Positions 1 to 11,360 of a DNA stretch of 64,000 bases are shown here, piece by piece. The stretch's first letter is position 1, and every line of letters starts with the position of its first letter. Below the pieces are notes generated by a model. That model made no database searches. It was not told the DNA's origin and saw only the letters and a program-made list of their open reading frames with translations. Origin of the DNA: Thinopyrum elongatum (lineage: Eukaryota > Streptophyta > Magnoliopsida > Poales > Poaceae). The stretch spans positions 281,562,850 to 281,626,849 of the forward strand of contig CM022303.1 of the NCBI GenBank assembly GCA_011799875.1. The letters run 5' to 3'. The translations under genes and the position numbers were made by a program.

Positions 1-995
1 TTCCGGAGGCCAAATACTATCTTCCAATATATCAATCTTTACCTCTCGGACATTCCGAGACTCCTTGTCATGTCCGTGATCTCATCCGGGACTCCAAACT
101 ACCTTCAGTACATCAAAACACATAAACTCATAATACCGATCGTCATCGAACGTTAAGCGTGCGGACCCTACGGGTTCGAGAACTATGTAGACATGACCGA
201 GACTCATCTCCGGTCAATAACCAATAGCGGAACCTGGATGCTCATATTGGCTCCCACATATTCTACGAAGATCTTTATCAGTCAAACCGCATAACAACAT
301 ACGTTGTTCCCTTTGTCATCGGTATGTTACTTGCCCGAGATTCGATCGTCGGTATCATCATACCTAGTTCAATCTCGTTACCGGCAAGTCTCTTTACTCG
401 TTCCGTAATGCATCATCCCATAACTAACTCATTAGTCATATTGCTTGCAAGGCTTCATATGATGTGCATTACCGAGAGGGCCCAGAGATACCTCTCCGAC
501 AATCGGAGTGACAAATCCTAATCTCAATCTATGCCAACTCAACAAACACCATCGGAGACACCTGTAGAGCATCTTTATAATCACCCAGTTACGTTGTGAT
601 GTTTGATAGCACACAAGGTGTTCCTCCGGTATTCGGGAGTTGCATAATCTCATAGTCAGAGGAACATGTATAAGTCATGAAGAAAGCAATAGCAATAAAC
701 TTAACGATCATTATGCTAAGCTAACGGATGGGTCTTGTCCATCACATCATTCTCCTAATGATGTGATCCCATTTATCAAATGACAACACATGTCTATGGT
801 TAGGAAACTTAACCATCTTTGATTAACGAGCTAGTCTAGTAGAGGCTTACTAGGGACTCGGTGTTTTGTCTATGTATTCACACATGTATCAAGTTTCCGG
901 TTAATACAATTCTAGCATGAATAGTAAACATTTATCATGATATAAGGAAATATAAATAACAACTTTATTATTGCCTCTACGGCATATTTCCTTCA
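1..995 (-). repeat. 3' LTR of the Angela element, partial
   Basis: Repeat of 6870-7864 with two mismatches. It ends in TTCA at 995, next to the polypurine tract. The first 731 bp or so of the LTR, as given by the other copy, lie left of the window. The short ORFs inside are identical in both LTRs and have no coding character. Confidence 0.95.
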
Positions 996-1006
996 GTCTC
1001 CCACTT
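996..1006 (-). other. Polypurine tract of the Angela element
   Basis: On the minus strand the tract reads AAGTGGGAGAC directly before the LTR start TGAAGG. This is the plus-strand priming site for reverse transcription and it fixes the element's orientation. Confidence 0.8.
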
Positions 1007-1020
1007 GCACTAGAGTCAAT

Positions 1021-1166
1021 AATCTAGTTCACGTCGCCATGTGATTAACATGAATAGTTCACATCACCATGTGATTAACACACATAGTTCACATCGCCAT
1101 GTGACCAACACCCAAAGGGTTTACTAGAGTCAGTAATCTAGTTCACATCACCATGTGATTAACACC
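1021..1166 (-). repeat. 30-bp subrepeats in the Angela 3' UTR
   Basis: Three adjacent units of 30 bp begin near 1024, 1054 and 1084, each with the core CATGTGATTAACA or a close variant. A fourth follows at about 1138 after a spacer. They lie between the RNase H remnant and the polypurine tract. Confidence 0.8.
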
Positions 1167-1202
1167 CAAAGAGTACTAAGGTGTGATCATGTTTTGTTTG
1201 TG

Positions 1203-1699
1203 ATAGAGGTTTAGTCAACGGGTCTGACACATTCAGATCCGTATGTATTTTGCAAATTTCTATGTCTACAATGCTCTGCATGGAGCTACTCTAGCTAATT
1301 GCTCCCACTTTCAATATGTATCCAGATTGAGTCTCAGAGTCATCCAGATCGGTGTTAAAGCTTGCATCGACATAACTCTTTACGATGAACTCTTTATCAC
1401 CTCCATAACCGAGAAATATTTCCTTAGTCCTCTTAGGTAACTAAGGATAACTTTGACCGCTATCCAGTGATCCACTCCTGGATCACTATCGTACCTCCTT
1501 GCTAAACTCATAGCAAGGCACACAACTGGTCTGGTACATAGCATGGCATACTTTATAGAACCTATGACTGAGGCATAGGGAATGCCTTTCATTCTCTTTC
1601 TATCTTCTACCATGGTCGGGTTTTGAGTCTTACTCAATTTTATACCTTGTAACACAGGCAAGAACTCTTTCTTTGACTGTTCCATTTTGAACTACTTCA
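1203..1699 (-). pseudogene. Copia RNase H remnant with a central deletion
   Basis: The minus-strand ORF 1380-1685 holds the end of the RT/connection region (motifs YASVIGSIKYAMLCTRP and SDPGVDHW). The RNase H start (SYVDASF) follows below about 1370 in another frame after a stop. The reading then jumps to the C-terminal motif EICKIHTDLNV near 1250, so most of the RNase H core, including downstream catalytic residues, is missing. The enzyme would remove the RNA strand of the RNA/DNA hybrid during reverse transcription; this copy cannot. Confidence 0.8.
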
Positions 1700-2419
1700 A
1701 AATCTTGTCAAGGCATGTACTCATTGAAAAATCTTATCAAGCATCTTGATCTATCTCTATAGATCTTTGATGCTTAATATGTAAGCAGCTTCACCGAGGT
1801 CTTTCTTTTGAAAAAACTCCTTTCAAATACTCCTTTATGCTTTTCAAAAAATTCTACATCATTTCTGATCAACAATATGTCATTCACATATACTTATCAG
1901 AAAGGCTGTAGTGCTCCCACTCACTTTCTTGTAAATACAGGCTTCACCGCAAGTCTGTATAAAACTATATGCTTTGATCAACTCATCAAAGTGTATATTC
2001 CAACTCCGAGATGCTTGCACCAGTCCATAAATGGATCGCTGGAGCTTGCACACTTTGTTAGCATCCTTTGGATCGATAAAACTTTTGGGTTGCATCATAT
2101 ACAACTCTTCTTCCAGAAATCCATTCAGGAATGCAGTTTTTACATCCATTTGCCAAATTTCATAATCATAAAATGCAGCAATTGCTAACATGATTCAGAC
2201 GGACTTAAGCATCGCTACGGGTGAGAAAATCTCATCGTAGTCAACACTTTGAACTTTGTCGAAAACCTTTTGCGACAAGTCGAGCTTTGTAGATAGTAAC
2301 ACTACTATCAGTGTCTGTCTTCCTCTTGAAGATCCATTTATTCTCAATGGCTTGCCGATCATCGGGCAAGTCAACCAAAGTCCACACTTTGTTCTCTTAC
2401 ATGGATCCCATCTCAGATT
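1700..2419 (-). pseudogene. Copia reverse transcriptase remnant, active site YVND
   Basis: The ORF 1880-2191 contains the RT motifs QMDVKTAFLNG and KLQRSIYGLVQASRSW. The catalytic YVDD motif should follow; at 1879-1890 the codons read Y-V-N-D, with the first aspartate changed to asparagine, and a frameshift lies just before it. The upstream part (2200-2419) is broken by stops. The domain is inactive by two independent lesions. It belongs to the gag-pol polyprotein and is continuous with the integrase remnant upstream. Confidence 0.85.
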
Positions 2420-3647
2420 TCATGGCCTCAACCATTTCGCGGAATCTGGGCTCATCATCGTTTCCTCATAGTTCGTAGGTTCATCATGGTCTAGTAACAT
2501 GATTTCCAGATCAGGATTATCGTACCACTCTGGTGCGGAACGTACTCTGGTTGACCTACGAGGTTCGGTAGCAACTTGATCCGAAGTTTCATGATCATCA
2601 TCATTAACTTCCTCACTAATTGGTGTAGTCATCACTGGAACTGATTTCTGTGGTGAACTACTTTCCAATTCGGGAGAAGGTACAATTACCTCATCAAGTT
2701 CTACTTTCCTCCCACTCACTTCTTTTGAGAGAAACTCCTTCTCTAGAAAGGATCCATTCTTAGCAACGAATATCTTGCCCTCGGATCTGTGATAGAAGGT
2801 GTACCCAACAGTCTCCTTTGGGTATCCTATGAAGACACTTTTCTCCGATTTGGGTTCGAGCTTATCAGGTTGAAGCTTTTTCACATAAGCATCGCAGCCC
2901 CAAACTTTAAGAAACGACAGCTTAGGTTTCCTGCTAAACCACAGTTCATACAGTGTCGTCTCAACTGATTTAGACGGTGCCCTATTTAACGTGAATGCAG
3001 CTGTCTCTAATGCATAACCCCAAAACGATAGTGGTAAATCGGTAAGAGACATCATAGATTGCACTATATCCAATAAAGTACGGTTATGACGTTCGGACAC
3101 ACCATTATGCTGTGGTGTTCCAGGTGGCATGAGTTTGTGAAACAATTCCACATTGTTTTAATTGAAGACCAAACTCGTAACTCAAATATTCGCCTCTGCG
3201 ATCAGATCGTAGAAACTTTATTTTCTTGTTACGATGATTCTCTACTTCACTCTGAAATTCTTTGAACTTTTCAAATGTTTCAGACTTGTGTTTCATCAAG
3301 TAGATATACCCATATCTGCTCAAATCATCTGTGAAGGTCAGAAAATAACGATACCCGCCGTGAGCCTCAACACTCATCGGACCGCATACATCGATATGTA
3401 TTATTTCCAATAAGTCATTAGCTCGCTCCATTGTTCCGGAGAACGGAGTCTTAGTTAGCTTGCCCATGAGGCATGGTTCGCAAACATCAAGTGATTCATA
3501 ATCATGTGATTCCAAAAGTCCATCCGAATGGAGTTTCTTCATGCGCTTTACACCAATATGACCTAAACGGCAGTGCCACAAAATATGTTGCATTATCATT
3601 ATCAACTTTGCATCTTTTGACATCAATATTATGAATATGTGTATCAC
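2420..3647 (-). pseudogene. Copia integrase, frameshifted
   Basis: Two overlapping minus-strand frames (3105-3647 and 2420-3151) together cover the integrase. The first has the GAG-pre-integrase zinc region (HCRLGHIG, then CEPCLMGK), the first core aspartate in IDVCGPM and the second in LRSDRRGEY. The second frame has the third catalytic residue in HNGVSERHNR (E20 of that ORF), followed by the C-terminal region FIGYPKETVGY. A frameshift in the 3105-3151 overlap separates the second and third catalytic residues. The three acidic residues themselves are present. Confidence 0.9.
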
Positions 3648-3824
3648 TATGATCGAGATTCAATAAACCATTTATATTAAGTGTATGACCATAGAAGGTT
3701 TTATTCATTTAAACAGAACAACAATTATTCTCTGAATTAAATGAATAACCGTATTGCAATAAACATGATCCAATCATATTCATGCTCAACGCAAATACCA
3801 AATAACATTTATTTAGGTCCAACA

Positions 3825-4352
3825 CTAATCCCGAAGGTAGAAGGAGTGTGCGATGGTGATCTTATCAACCTTGGAATCACTTCCAACACACATCGTCACC
3901 TCGTCATTACCTAGTCTCTGTTCATTTTGCAACTCCTGTTTCGAGTTACTAATGTTAGCAACTGAACCAGTATCAAATACCCAGGTGCTACTATGAACAC
4001 TAGTAAAATACACATCAATAACATGTATATCAAATATACCTTTGTTCACTTTGCCATCCTTCTTATCCGCCAAATACTTGGGGTAGTTCCGCTTCCAGTG
4101 ACCAGTCCCTTTGCAGTAGAAGCACTCAGTTTCAGGCTTAGTTCCAGACTTGGGCTTCTTCCCGGGAGTAGCAACTTGCTTGCTATTCTTCTTGAAGTTC
4201 CCCTTGTTCCCTTTGCCCTTTTTCTTGAAACTAGTGGTCTTGTTAACCATCAACACTTGATGCTCCTTTTTGATCTCTACCTCCACAACCTTTAGCATCG
4301 CGAAGAGCTCGGGAATTATCTTATTCATCCCTTGCATATTATAGTTCATCAC
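3825..4352 (-). pseudogene. Copia gag zinc knuckle and protease, degraded
   Basis: The ORF carries a lysine-rich nucleocapsid segment and a zinc knuckle that reads CFYCKGTGHWKRNY, so the fourth ligand is tyrosine where the CX2CX4HX4C motif needs cysteine. The protease signature WVFDTGS follows. Nucleic-acid binding by the knuckle is probably lost; the protease aspartate is kept. The frame stops after SFYLRD, before the integrase frame. Confidence 0.85.
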
Positions 4353-4856
4353 GAAGTTCTAGTAACTTGGTGATAGTGACTAGAGAACTCTGCAATCACT
4401 ATTTTATCTGGAAGATTAACTCCCACTTGATTCAAGCGATTGTAGTACCCAGACATTCTGAGCATATGCTCACTGGTTGAGCTATTCTCCTCCATCTTGT
4501 AGGCAAAGTATTTGTCAGAGGTCTCATACCTCTCGACACGGGCATGAGTCTGAAATACCGATTTCAGCTCTTGGAACATCTCATATGCTCCGTGGCGTTC
4601 AAAACGTTTTTGAAGTCCCGGTTCTAAGCCGTAAATCATGGCGCACTAAACTATCAAGTAGTCATAATATCAAGCTTGCTAAACGTTCATAATGTTTGCA
4701 TCTGCTCCCGCAATAGGTCTGTCACCTAGCGGTGCATCAAGGACATAATTCTTCTGTGCAGCAATGAGGATAATCCTCAGATCACGGAACCAGTCCGTAT
4801 CATTGCTACTATCATCTTTCAACTTAGTTTTCTCCAGGAACATATCAAAAATAAAA
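4349..4856 (-). pseudogene. Copia gag (capsid) remnant
   Basis: The ORF 4349-4639 matches the capsid region of Angela-like Gag (RFERHGAYEMFQELKSVF, then EHMLRMSGYYNRL). Reading the same strand further up to about 4856 gives the N-terminal part (DWFRDLRIIL, then APLGDRPIAG), with stops near 4640-4690. Gag would form the cytoplasmic particle. This copy encodes no intact Gag. Confidence 0.8.
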
Positions 4857-6121
4857 CAGGGGAGCTATACGCGAGCTATTGATCTACAACATAATTTGCA
4901 AATACTACCAGGACTAAGTTCATGATAAATTAAAGTTCAATCATATTACTTAAGAACTCCCACTTAGATAGACATCCCTCTAATCATCTAAGTGATCACG
5001 TGATCCAAATCAACTAAACCATGTCTGATCATCACGTGAGATGGAGTAGTTTTCAATGGTGAACATCACTATGTTGATCATATCTACTATATGATTCACG
5101 CTCGACCTTTCGGTCTCAGTGTTCCGAGGCCATATCTACATATGCTAGGCTCGTCAAGTTTAACCCGAGTATTCTACGTGTGCAAAACTGGCTTGCACCC
5201 GTTGTATGTGAACGTAGAGCTTATCACACCCGATCATCATGTGGTGTCTCGGCATGACGAACTGTAGCAATGGTGCATACTCAGGGAGAACACTTGTACC
5301 TTGAAATTTAGTGAGAGATCATCTTATAATGCTACCGCCGTACTAAGCAAAATAAGATGCATAAAAGGATTAACATCACATGCAATTCAATATGTGACAT
5401 GATATGGCCATCATCATCTTGTGCTCTTGATCTCCATCATCGAAGCACTGTCATGATCTCCAACGTCACCGGTGCCCCAGCATGATCTCCATCGTCACCG
5501 GCGCCCCAGCATGATCTCCATCGTAGCATCGTTGTCGTCTCGCCAACTTATTGCTTCTACGACTATCGCTACCGCTTAGTGATAAAGTAAAACAATTACA
5601 TGGAGATGGCATTGCATACAATAAAGCGACAACCATATGGCTCCTACCGGTTGCCGATAACTTTGTTACAAAACATGATCATCTCATACAACAAATTATA
5701 TCACATCATGTCTTGACCATATCACGTCACAGCAAGCCTTGCAAAAACAAGTTAGACGTCCTCTACTTTGTTGTTGCAAGTTTTACGTGGCTGCTATGGG
5801 CTACTAGCAAGAACCGTTCTTACCTACGCAAAACCACAACGTGGTGTAGTGATTGCTTTTTGATCTTCTAAAAGAACCCTCTTCATTGAAACTGATCCTA
5901 CTAAAGTGAGAGATACACACACCCGCCAGTCACCTTTAAGCAACGAGTGCTCGCAGCTGTGAAACCAGTCTCGCGTAAGCGTACGCGTAATGTCGGTCCG
6001 GGTCGCTTCATCTCACAATACCGCTGAACCAAGTAACAACTAGTAACGGCAAGCAATATGTATACACCCACGCCCACAACTCCTTTGTGTTCTACTCGTG
6101 CAAATAACATCTACGCATAGA
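4857..6121 (-). other. Untranslated leader of the Angela element
   Basis: This stretch lies between the PBS and the start of gag and has no convincing coding content. It contains a 29-bp tandem repeat at 5452-5528 (2.6 units of CATGATCTCCATCGTCACCG and relatives). Long structured leaders are usual for this family and may hold the packaging signal; no such signal is identified here. Confidence 0.6.
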
Positions 6122-6137
6122 CCTGGCTCGGGTGCCA
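6122..6137 (-). other. Primer binding site, divergent
   Basis: Directly inside the 5' LTR the minus strand reads TGGCACCCGAGCCAGG. The usual Copia site, complementary to initiator methionine tRNA, begins TGGTATCAGAGCC. Three positions differ. Its position after the LTR end supports the assignment. Confidence 0.7.
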
Positions 6138-6138
6138 C

Positions 6139-7864
6139 TGTTGGGGAACGTAGTATTTCAAAAAAATTCCTACGATCACGCAAGATCTATCTAGGAGAAG
6201 CATAAGAACGAGCGGGAGAGTGTGTCCACGTACCCTCGTAGACCGAAAGCGGAAGCGTTTAGTAATGCGGTTGATGTAGTCGAACGTCTTCGCGATCCAA
6301 CCGATCCAAGTACCGAACGTACGGCACCTCCGTGATCTGCACACGTTCAGCTCGGTGACGTCCCTTGAACTCTTGATCCAGTTGAGGCCGAAGGAGAGTT
6401 TTGTCAGCACGACGGCGTGGTGACGGTGATGATGAAGTGATTCCGGCAGGGCTTCACCTAAGCTCTCCGAAAATATGACCGGGGTGTAAAACTGTGGAGG
6501 GGGGCGCCGCACACGGCTTGGAACAATTGATGTGTGCTTTGGGGCGCCCCTCTCCCGTATATAAAGGAGGGAGGGGAAGGAGGCAGCCTTGGTGCGCCAT
6601 GGGGGGGAGGCCGAGTCCTAGTGGGACTCCTCCCCCTTGTGGCGGCGCCCTCCCTCCCCCAATCCTACTCCTACTAGGAGTAGGGAGAGAGGGAGAGAGA
6701 GGGAAGGAAAGGGGGGGCCGGCCCCCAACCCCCAGACCAATTCGGACCCCTCATGGGGGGGGGGGGCACCAGCCCCCTGGAGGGCTGGTGTTCCTCCCCT
6801 ATGAGGCCCATGCTACTCCCCGGGGGGTTCCGGTAACCCCTCCGGTACTCCGATAAATATCCGAAACTTTTCCGGAGGCCAAATACTATCTTCCAATATA
6901 TCAATCTTTACCTCTCGGACATTCCGAGACTCCTTGTCATGTCCGTGATCTCATCCGGGACTCCAAACTACCTTCAGTACATCAAAACACATAAACTCAT
7001 AATACCGATCGTCATCGAACGTTAAGCGTGCGGACCCTACGGGTTCGAGAACTATGTAGACATGACCGAGACTCATCTCCGGTCAATAACCAATAGCGGA
7101 ACCTGGATGCTCATATTGGCTCCCACATATTCTACGAAGATCTTTATCAGTCAAACCGCATAACAACATACGTTGTTCCCTTTGTCATCGGTATGTTACT
7201 TGCCCGAGATTCGATCGTCGGTATCATCATACCTAGTTCAATCTCGTTACCGGCAAGTCTCTTTACTCGTTCCGTAATGCATCATCCCATAACTAACTCA
7301 TTAGTCATATTGCTTGCAAGGCTTCATATGATGTGCATTACCGAGAGGGCCCAGAGATACCTCTCCGACAATCGGAGTGACAAATCCTAATCTCAATCTA
7401 TGCCAACTCAACAAACACCATCGGAGACACCTGTAGAGCATCTTTATAATCACCCAGTTACGTTGTGATGTTTGATAGCACACAAGGTGTTCCTCCGGTA
7501 TTCGGGAGTTGCATAATCTCATAGTCAGAGGAACATGTATAAGTCATGAAGAAAGCAATAGCAATAAACTTAACGATCATTATGCTAAGCTAACGGATGG
7601 GTCTTGTCCATCACATCATTCTCCTAATGATGTGATCCCATTTATCAAATGACAACACATGTCTATGGTTAGGAAACTTAACCATCTTTGATTAACGAGC
7701 TAGTCTAGTAGAGGCTTACTAGGGACTCGGTGTTTTGTCTATGTATTCACACATGTATCAAGTTTCCGGTTAATACAATTCTAGCATGAATAATAAACAT
7801 TTATCATGATATAAGGAAATATAAATAACAACTTTATTATTGCCTCTAGGGCATATTTCCTTCA
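6139..7864 (-). repeat. 5' LTR of the Angela element, complete (1726 bp)
   Basis: The LTR runs from TGTTGGGG to TTCA on the plus strand and is preceded by the PBS. It contains a TATA-like box at 6558-6564 and GC-rich, G-run-rich U3/R sequence at 6490-6860. Its last 995 bp match the left LTR. Confidence 0.95.
6558..6564 (-). promoter_or_regulatory. TATA box of the Angela LTR
   Basis: TTATATA on the minus strand, next to a GC-rich segment (GGGGCGCCCC at 6541). It is the likely core promoter for the genomic transcript. Confidence 0.55.
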
Positions 7865-10382
7865 CTTGGGCCATCGCCCTGGGTACCCTGCGCGTTGCGC
7901 GGCTGGCCGGGGTGCAGGCGCGACACTGAACTCGTCAGTGAAGTATCCAGCCCAATCCCGGCGATCAGCCCGCACGGTGAAACATGACGTCTAATGAGCT
8001 TTCGGGAGAAACGTACATCGCAGAGGGCCCCATAAACCATTATCCCGCGTGGTGGTAGTGCGTATAGGGCACGTCGACCCACTCAGATCAAATACCCAAA
8101 TCCGATAGGCTGATTTAGTAACACGCGGAGACGATCAGAATTTCTGAAGCTCCGCCACAATATCACACTCGAGTGCCCTTCCGGCACACCCGACATCATA
8201 GATCCCCTTGCGGGTACCCACCAGGGTTGACCCAGATGTAACAAAGGTCAAAGTAACCGTGTGGTCATAGCATCAAGGGGGAAACCCTGAGGAATCACCC
8301 TCGGTGAATTCCACTCGATGAAATCATCAGGGTGAACATATGAGGCATCACCCTCGAGGTTCACACTGAGGGGTTGCACGACAGAGTCGTATCGGAAGTG
8401 GAGAAGGAGGAATCACCCTCGGTGACCACGACCGAACAGCTACACTACAAAGTATTCATCAGGAGTGCATTACGAGGTATCACCCTTGGCACTCAAGAGT
8501 AACTATGCGGAGTCGTACAACTAAGGGGGGTGAGGTGATGTGTCGGTCTCTGGTCGACGATCACATTGATCGAATCATCGATGATCAAGCAGGGGCAACA
8601 AGGGTAAGGTGGTGGGGGTCACTGACGGTTCACTACCAACCTATACTAAGCAGTTTAACATAGGCAGGTAAGGTAACATTAAACATGTTGCAAAAGCAGG
8701 CTATGCATCAGAATAGGAGCAAACATTAACAGTAGAAAAATCTAATGCAAGCAGGAGAAAAGGAATGGGCGATATCTGGATGCTCAAAAGGGGGGGGGGG
8801 GCTTGCCTGGTTGCTCTGGCAAGAAAGAGGGGTCGTCAACGGGCTGCTCATCTGTAGTGTAGTCGTACCCGGCTGCAACGTCGTCGGTCTCGGCGTCTAT
8901 CGAGAGAGAAGGAGGGTGGGAGAGAAACAATAAATTCACGGCAATAATGCAAACAGTATGTATGACATGCCTAAATGCTATGCCGGGGTGTTCTACTGCC
9001 TAACTAAATGATTTAGTAAATTTAGGAATTTATTCGGATTTATTTAATTAAAGTTGGGCACTATTCATTTATCAAAATCGGTCTAAAAGTTTAATGTTCA
9101 TATAGCTAGGGGCATCTGACAGGAATACGGAGGGCGTATTCGGGTTCGTATCGAAATTCTGAGCAACTTTCATATATAAATTATTTTCATCGGAGTTACA
9201 GTTTATTTTACATGATTTTCTAAAGTTTTAATCATTTTCTGAATTTTAATTATTTATTTAAATTCGAATTATCTAGAATAGTGAATGATGACATCAGCAT
9301 GACATCACCATGACGTCAGCAGGTCAACTCTGGCTGACCAGAGTCAAACCTGACATGTGGGACCCGCATGTCATTAACACAGAGTTAATCCAGGGTTAGT
9401 TTTGATTTAAACTAAACTAATCTGTGGGGGGCCCCACATGTCATTGACACATCTAACTAAACCTAATTAAATTAACCCATTTTATTTAGCATCTAATTAA
9501 CAGAGCCGTGGGGCCCACTAGTCAGACCAGTTGACCAAGTCAACGGTCAACAGTTGGCCCCACGGGCCCACCTGTCAGCGGCCCAGGGTGGGGCCCAGGG
9601 GTGGTCCACGTGGCGGCCACGTCGGCAGGGCCACCGGAGTGCCTCCGGCGCGCGCGCGCACGGCGGCAGAGAGCCGGCGCGGCCCGGGTTTCGCCTGTGG
9701 GTGGCCGTTCGCGACGCGGTCGGTGGCGTTGGAACCGCGCGAGGGCCGCGGTTCGAATGGTGGCGGCGGGGTGGCCGGAAAATGGCCGGAGAGGGGCCGG
9801 CGATGACCCGAGCGGAGGTGTGCTCTGGTGAGTGGTGCGGGAGGGGCTACGGTGAGGTTTTGCGCGGGGTTTCGGTGGCATTCGAACCGGTGGACGCAAC
9901 GGCGACGAACCGAGCCAAACACGAGGCAAAATGTGCGACGGAGGTGGCCGAACGGCGAGGCAAGGCGGCCGGCCAAGCACGGCAACGCGGTGAGCGACCT
10001 ACGGCTAGCGAGCGGGCGAGCAGAGAGGCAGGAGAGGATGGAGGTGCTCACGGTGGGGCATAGCCGTTCGCGTGTGCCCGGGGAAGACGTGGAGCAGCCG
10101 GCGGCGGTGAAGATCGACGACGGCGGCCCGAGGAAGGGGGCGAAGTAGGTGCGGCGAAGGAGGTCCTCCCGGCTTGATTTGACGGCGTGGGGCGACGTAG
10201 TCGAGCGCGAGGGAACCGGTGGTCAACACGGCGGAGCGAGACGGAGCTGGTGGCCGCGGCGTTTACGGCACCGTGGCCATGGCTGCGCGGCAAGGTGGAG
10301 CAGCGGTGGTGGCGGCGGATCTGGGACTGGGGAGGAGGAGTGCTAGGGTTGGGGAGGTCGAGGGGGAGCCGGGGGAGGCGGC

Positions 10383-10388
10383 TTTATA
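10383..10388 (-). promoter_or_regulatory. TATA box in the GC-rich LTR segment
   Basis: TATAAA on the minus strand in the context GGGGGTATAAAGCCGCC, followed downstream by a C-rich leader-like sequence. It fits a plant core promoter. Confidence 0.55.
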
Positions 10389-10440
10389 CCCCCAGGCACC
10401 GGCGGTGAGTGGGTCCGGCGAGGACGGCGAGCGGGGCGCG

Positions 10441-10469
10441 CCTGTAGCGACCGCCCTGGTCGCTACAGG
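10441..10469. repeat. Perfect 12-bp hairpin upstream of TATA
   Basis: CCTGTAGCGACC, loop GCCCT, GGTCGCTACAGG. It lies 53 bp upstream of the minus-strand TATA box. Confidence 0.8.
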
Positions 10470-11007
10470 GAGGGGATGAGCAAGGGGGGGGGGGCTGGGC
10501 TGGCACTGTAGCCAGCAGGCCTAAGTGCACAGTAGCGCCTTTAGGCCTTTTCTATTTTCCCTTTTTCTGTTTCTTTTCTTTTGTGTTTGCAAAATGTTTG
10601 GGCACTAAATGCATTTTGTAAAAAGTGTGACCTAGTCCATAATTAGCAGTGCATTACACCCTAACACCAAAAACTAGTTTGGGCAAAACATAATTTCATA
10701 TTTAATTTAGATCAAATAAAAGGCTATTAAATATTGTTTTCAGCCACTGATAGAGGATGTTTGAGTTACTTAATTAATTTATTAAATGTTGGTTACAATT
10801 TTAGAATAGTCTCTGGAATATTTGTTATTTATTGAACATTTTAGTTTCCGTGTTTGAAAAAACTTTTATTTTCCACTTTAATTTAAATTTGAATTTGAGT
10901 TAGGAGTTGAAATGCAACATGATGCAAATGATGATTTAGCACTGTTAATCATGCTGACTTGTCATTATCAAAAGTGATTACTGTGGCTAATGACATGGGG
11001 TGTTACA

Positions 11008-11113
11008 TGGATTGATACCTTGGTTCTCAAACTGAGGGAAATACTTATCTCTACTTTGCTGCATCACCCTTTCCTCTTCAAGGGAAAAACCAACGCAAGC
11101 TCAAGAAGTAGTA
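11008..11113 (+). repeat. 5' LTR fragment of the Sabrina-like element
   Basis: It matches the end of the 3' LTR (from 16451, continuing at 20997). The rest of this LTR lies beyond the nested element. The terminal CA of the other copy is TA here. Confidence 0.85.
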
Positions 11114-11124
11114 GGAAGAATTTC

Positions 11125-11142
11125 TGGCGCCGTTGCCGGGGA
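11125..11142 (+). other. Primer binding site, tRNA-Asp type
   Basis: TGGCGCCGTTGCCGGGGA, 11 nt after the LTR end. It is complementary to the 3' end of plant tRNA-Asp and is perfectly kept. Confidence 0.85.
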
Positions 11143-11360
11143 GATCTACGCCAAGTCAAGCCCTACCAAGTACCCATCATAAACTCTCATCTCTTGCATT
11201 ACATTATTCGCCATTTGCCTCTCGTTTTCCTCTTCCTCACTTCTAAAACGATTTTCGAACATATTTGCCTTTTTATTCGCCCTTCTTTCCGTTCGATCTT
11301 TTGTTTGCTTGTGTTACCATGTGCCTTCTTTTTGCTCGCATCTTCGCTTGCTAAAAGTTT

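Larger units (their letters stand above)
1..7864 (-). mobile_element. Angela/BARE-type Ty1-copia LTR retrotransposon, left LTR cut by window edge
   Basis: Two copies of one LTR (1-995, partial, and 6139-7864) flank a decayed gag-pol on the minus strand in the Copia order gag, protease, integrase, RT, RNase H. The LTR ends on the plus strand are TGTTGGGGAACGTAG and CATATTTCCTTCA, which I recognise as the Angela/BARE/WIS family. Over the 995 bp they share I see two differences (positions 913 and 980) and no indel, so the insertion is very young. The base after the right end is CTTGG; its left partner lies outside the window. The element sits in the LTR-like segment 7865-11007. Confidence 0.95.
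7865..11007 (-). mobile_element. Fragment of an unassigned LTR retrotransposon (LTR-like, minus strand)
   Basis: The right end on the minus strand starts TGTAACACCCC, a common LTR start in Triticeae Gypsy elements. It joins sharply to the Gypsy LTR piece at 11008. Below it lie AT-rich U3-like sequence, a GC-rich block (9530-10480) with a minus-strand TATA box, then AT-rich sequence with repeated TGACATGTGGG-type motifs, and finally 7865-8560 of mixed composition. The left part is interrupted by Angela. I find no gag or pol domain, and no confident PBS or LTR 3' end. Short ORFs in the GC-rich block are frame-unspecific and are not annotated. Confidence 0.6.

Noticed and set aside
324..653. Short ORFs in the left Angela LTR, repeated exactly at 7193-7522
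   Set aside because: The identity reflects the LTR pair. No coding signal is visible.
1880..2191. Angela RT segment as a live reverse transcriptase
   Set aside because: The segment ends at a frameshift just before the active site, which itself reads YVND.
9531..10479. Many overlapping ORFs of 65-169 aa on both strands
   Set aside because: They come from GC-rich sequence with few stop codons, overlap in all frames, have no domain and lie in an LTR-like segment.
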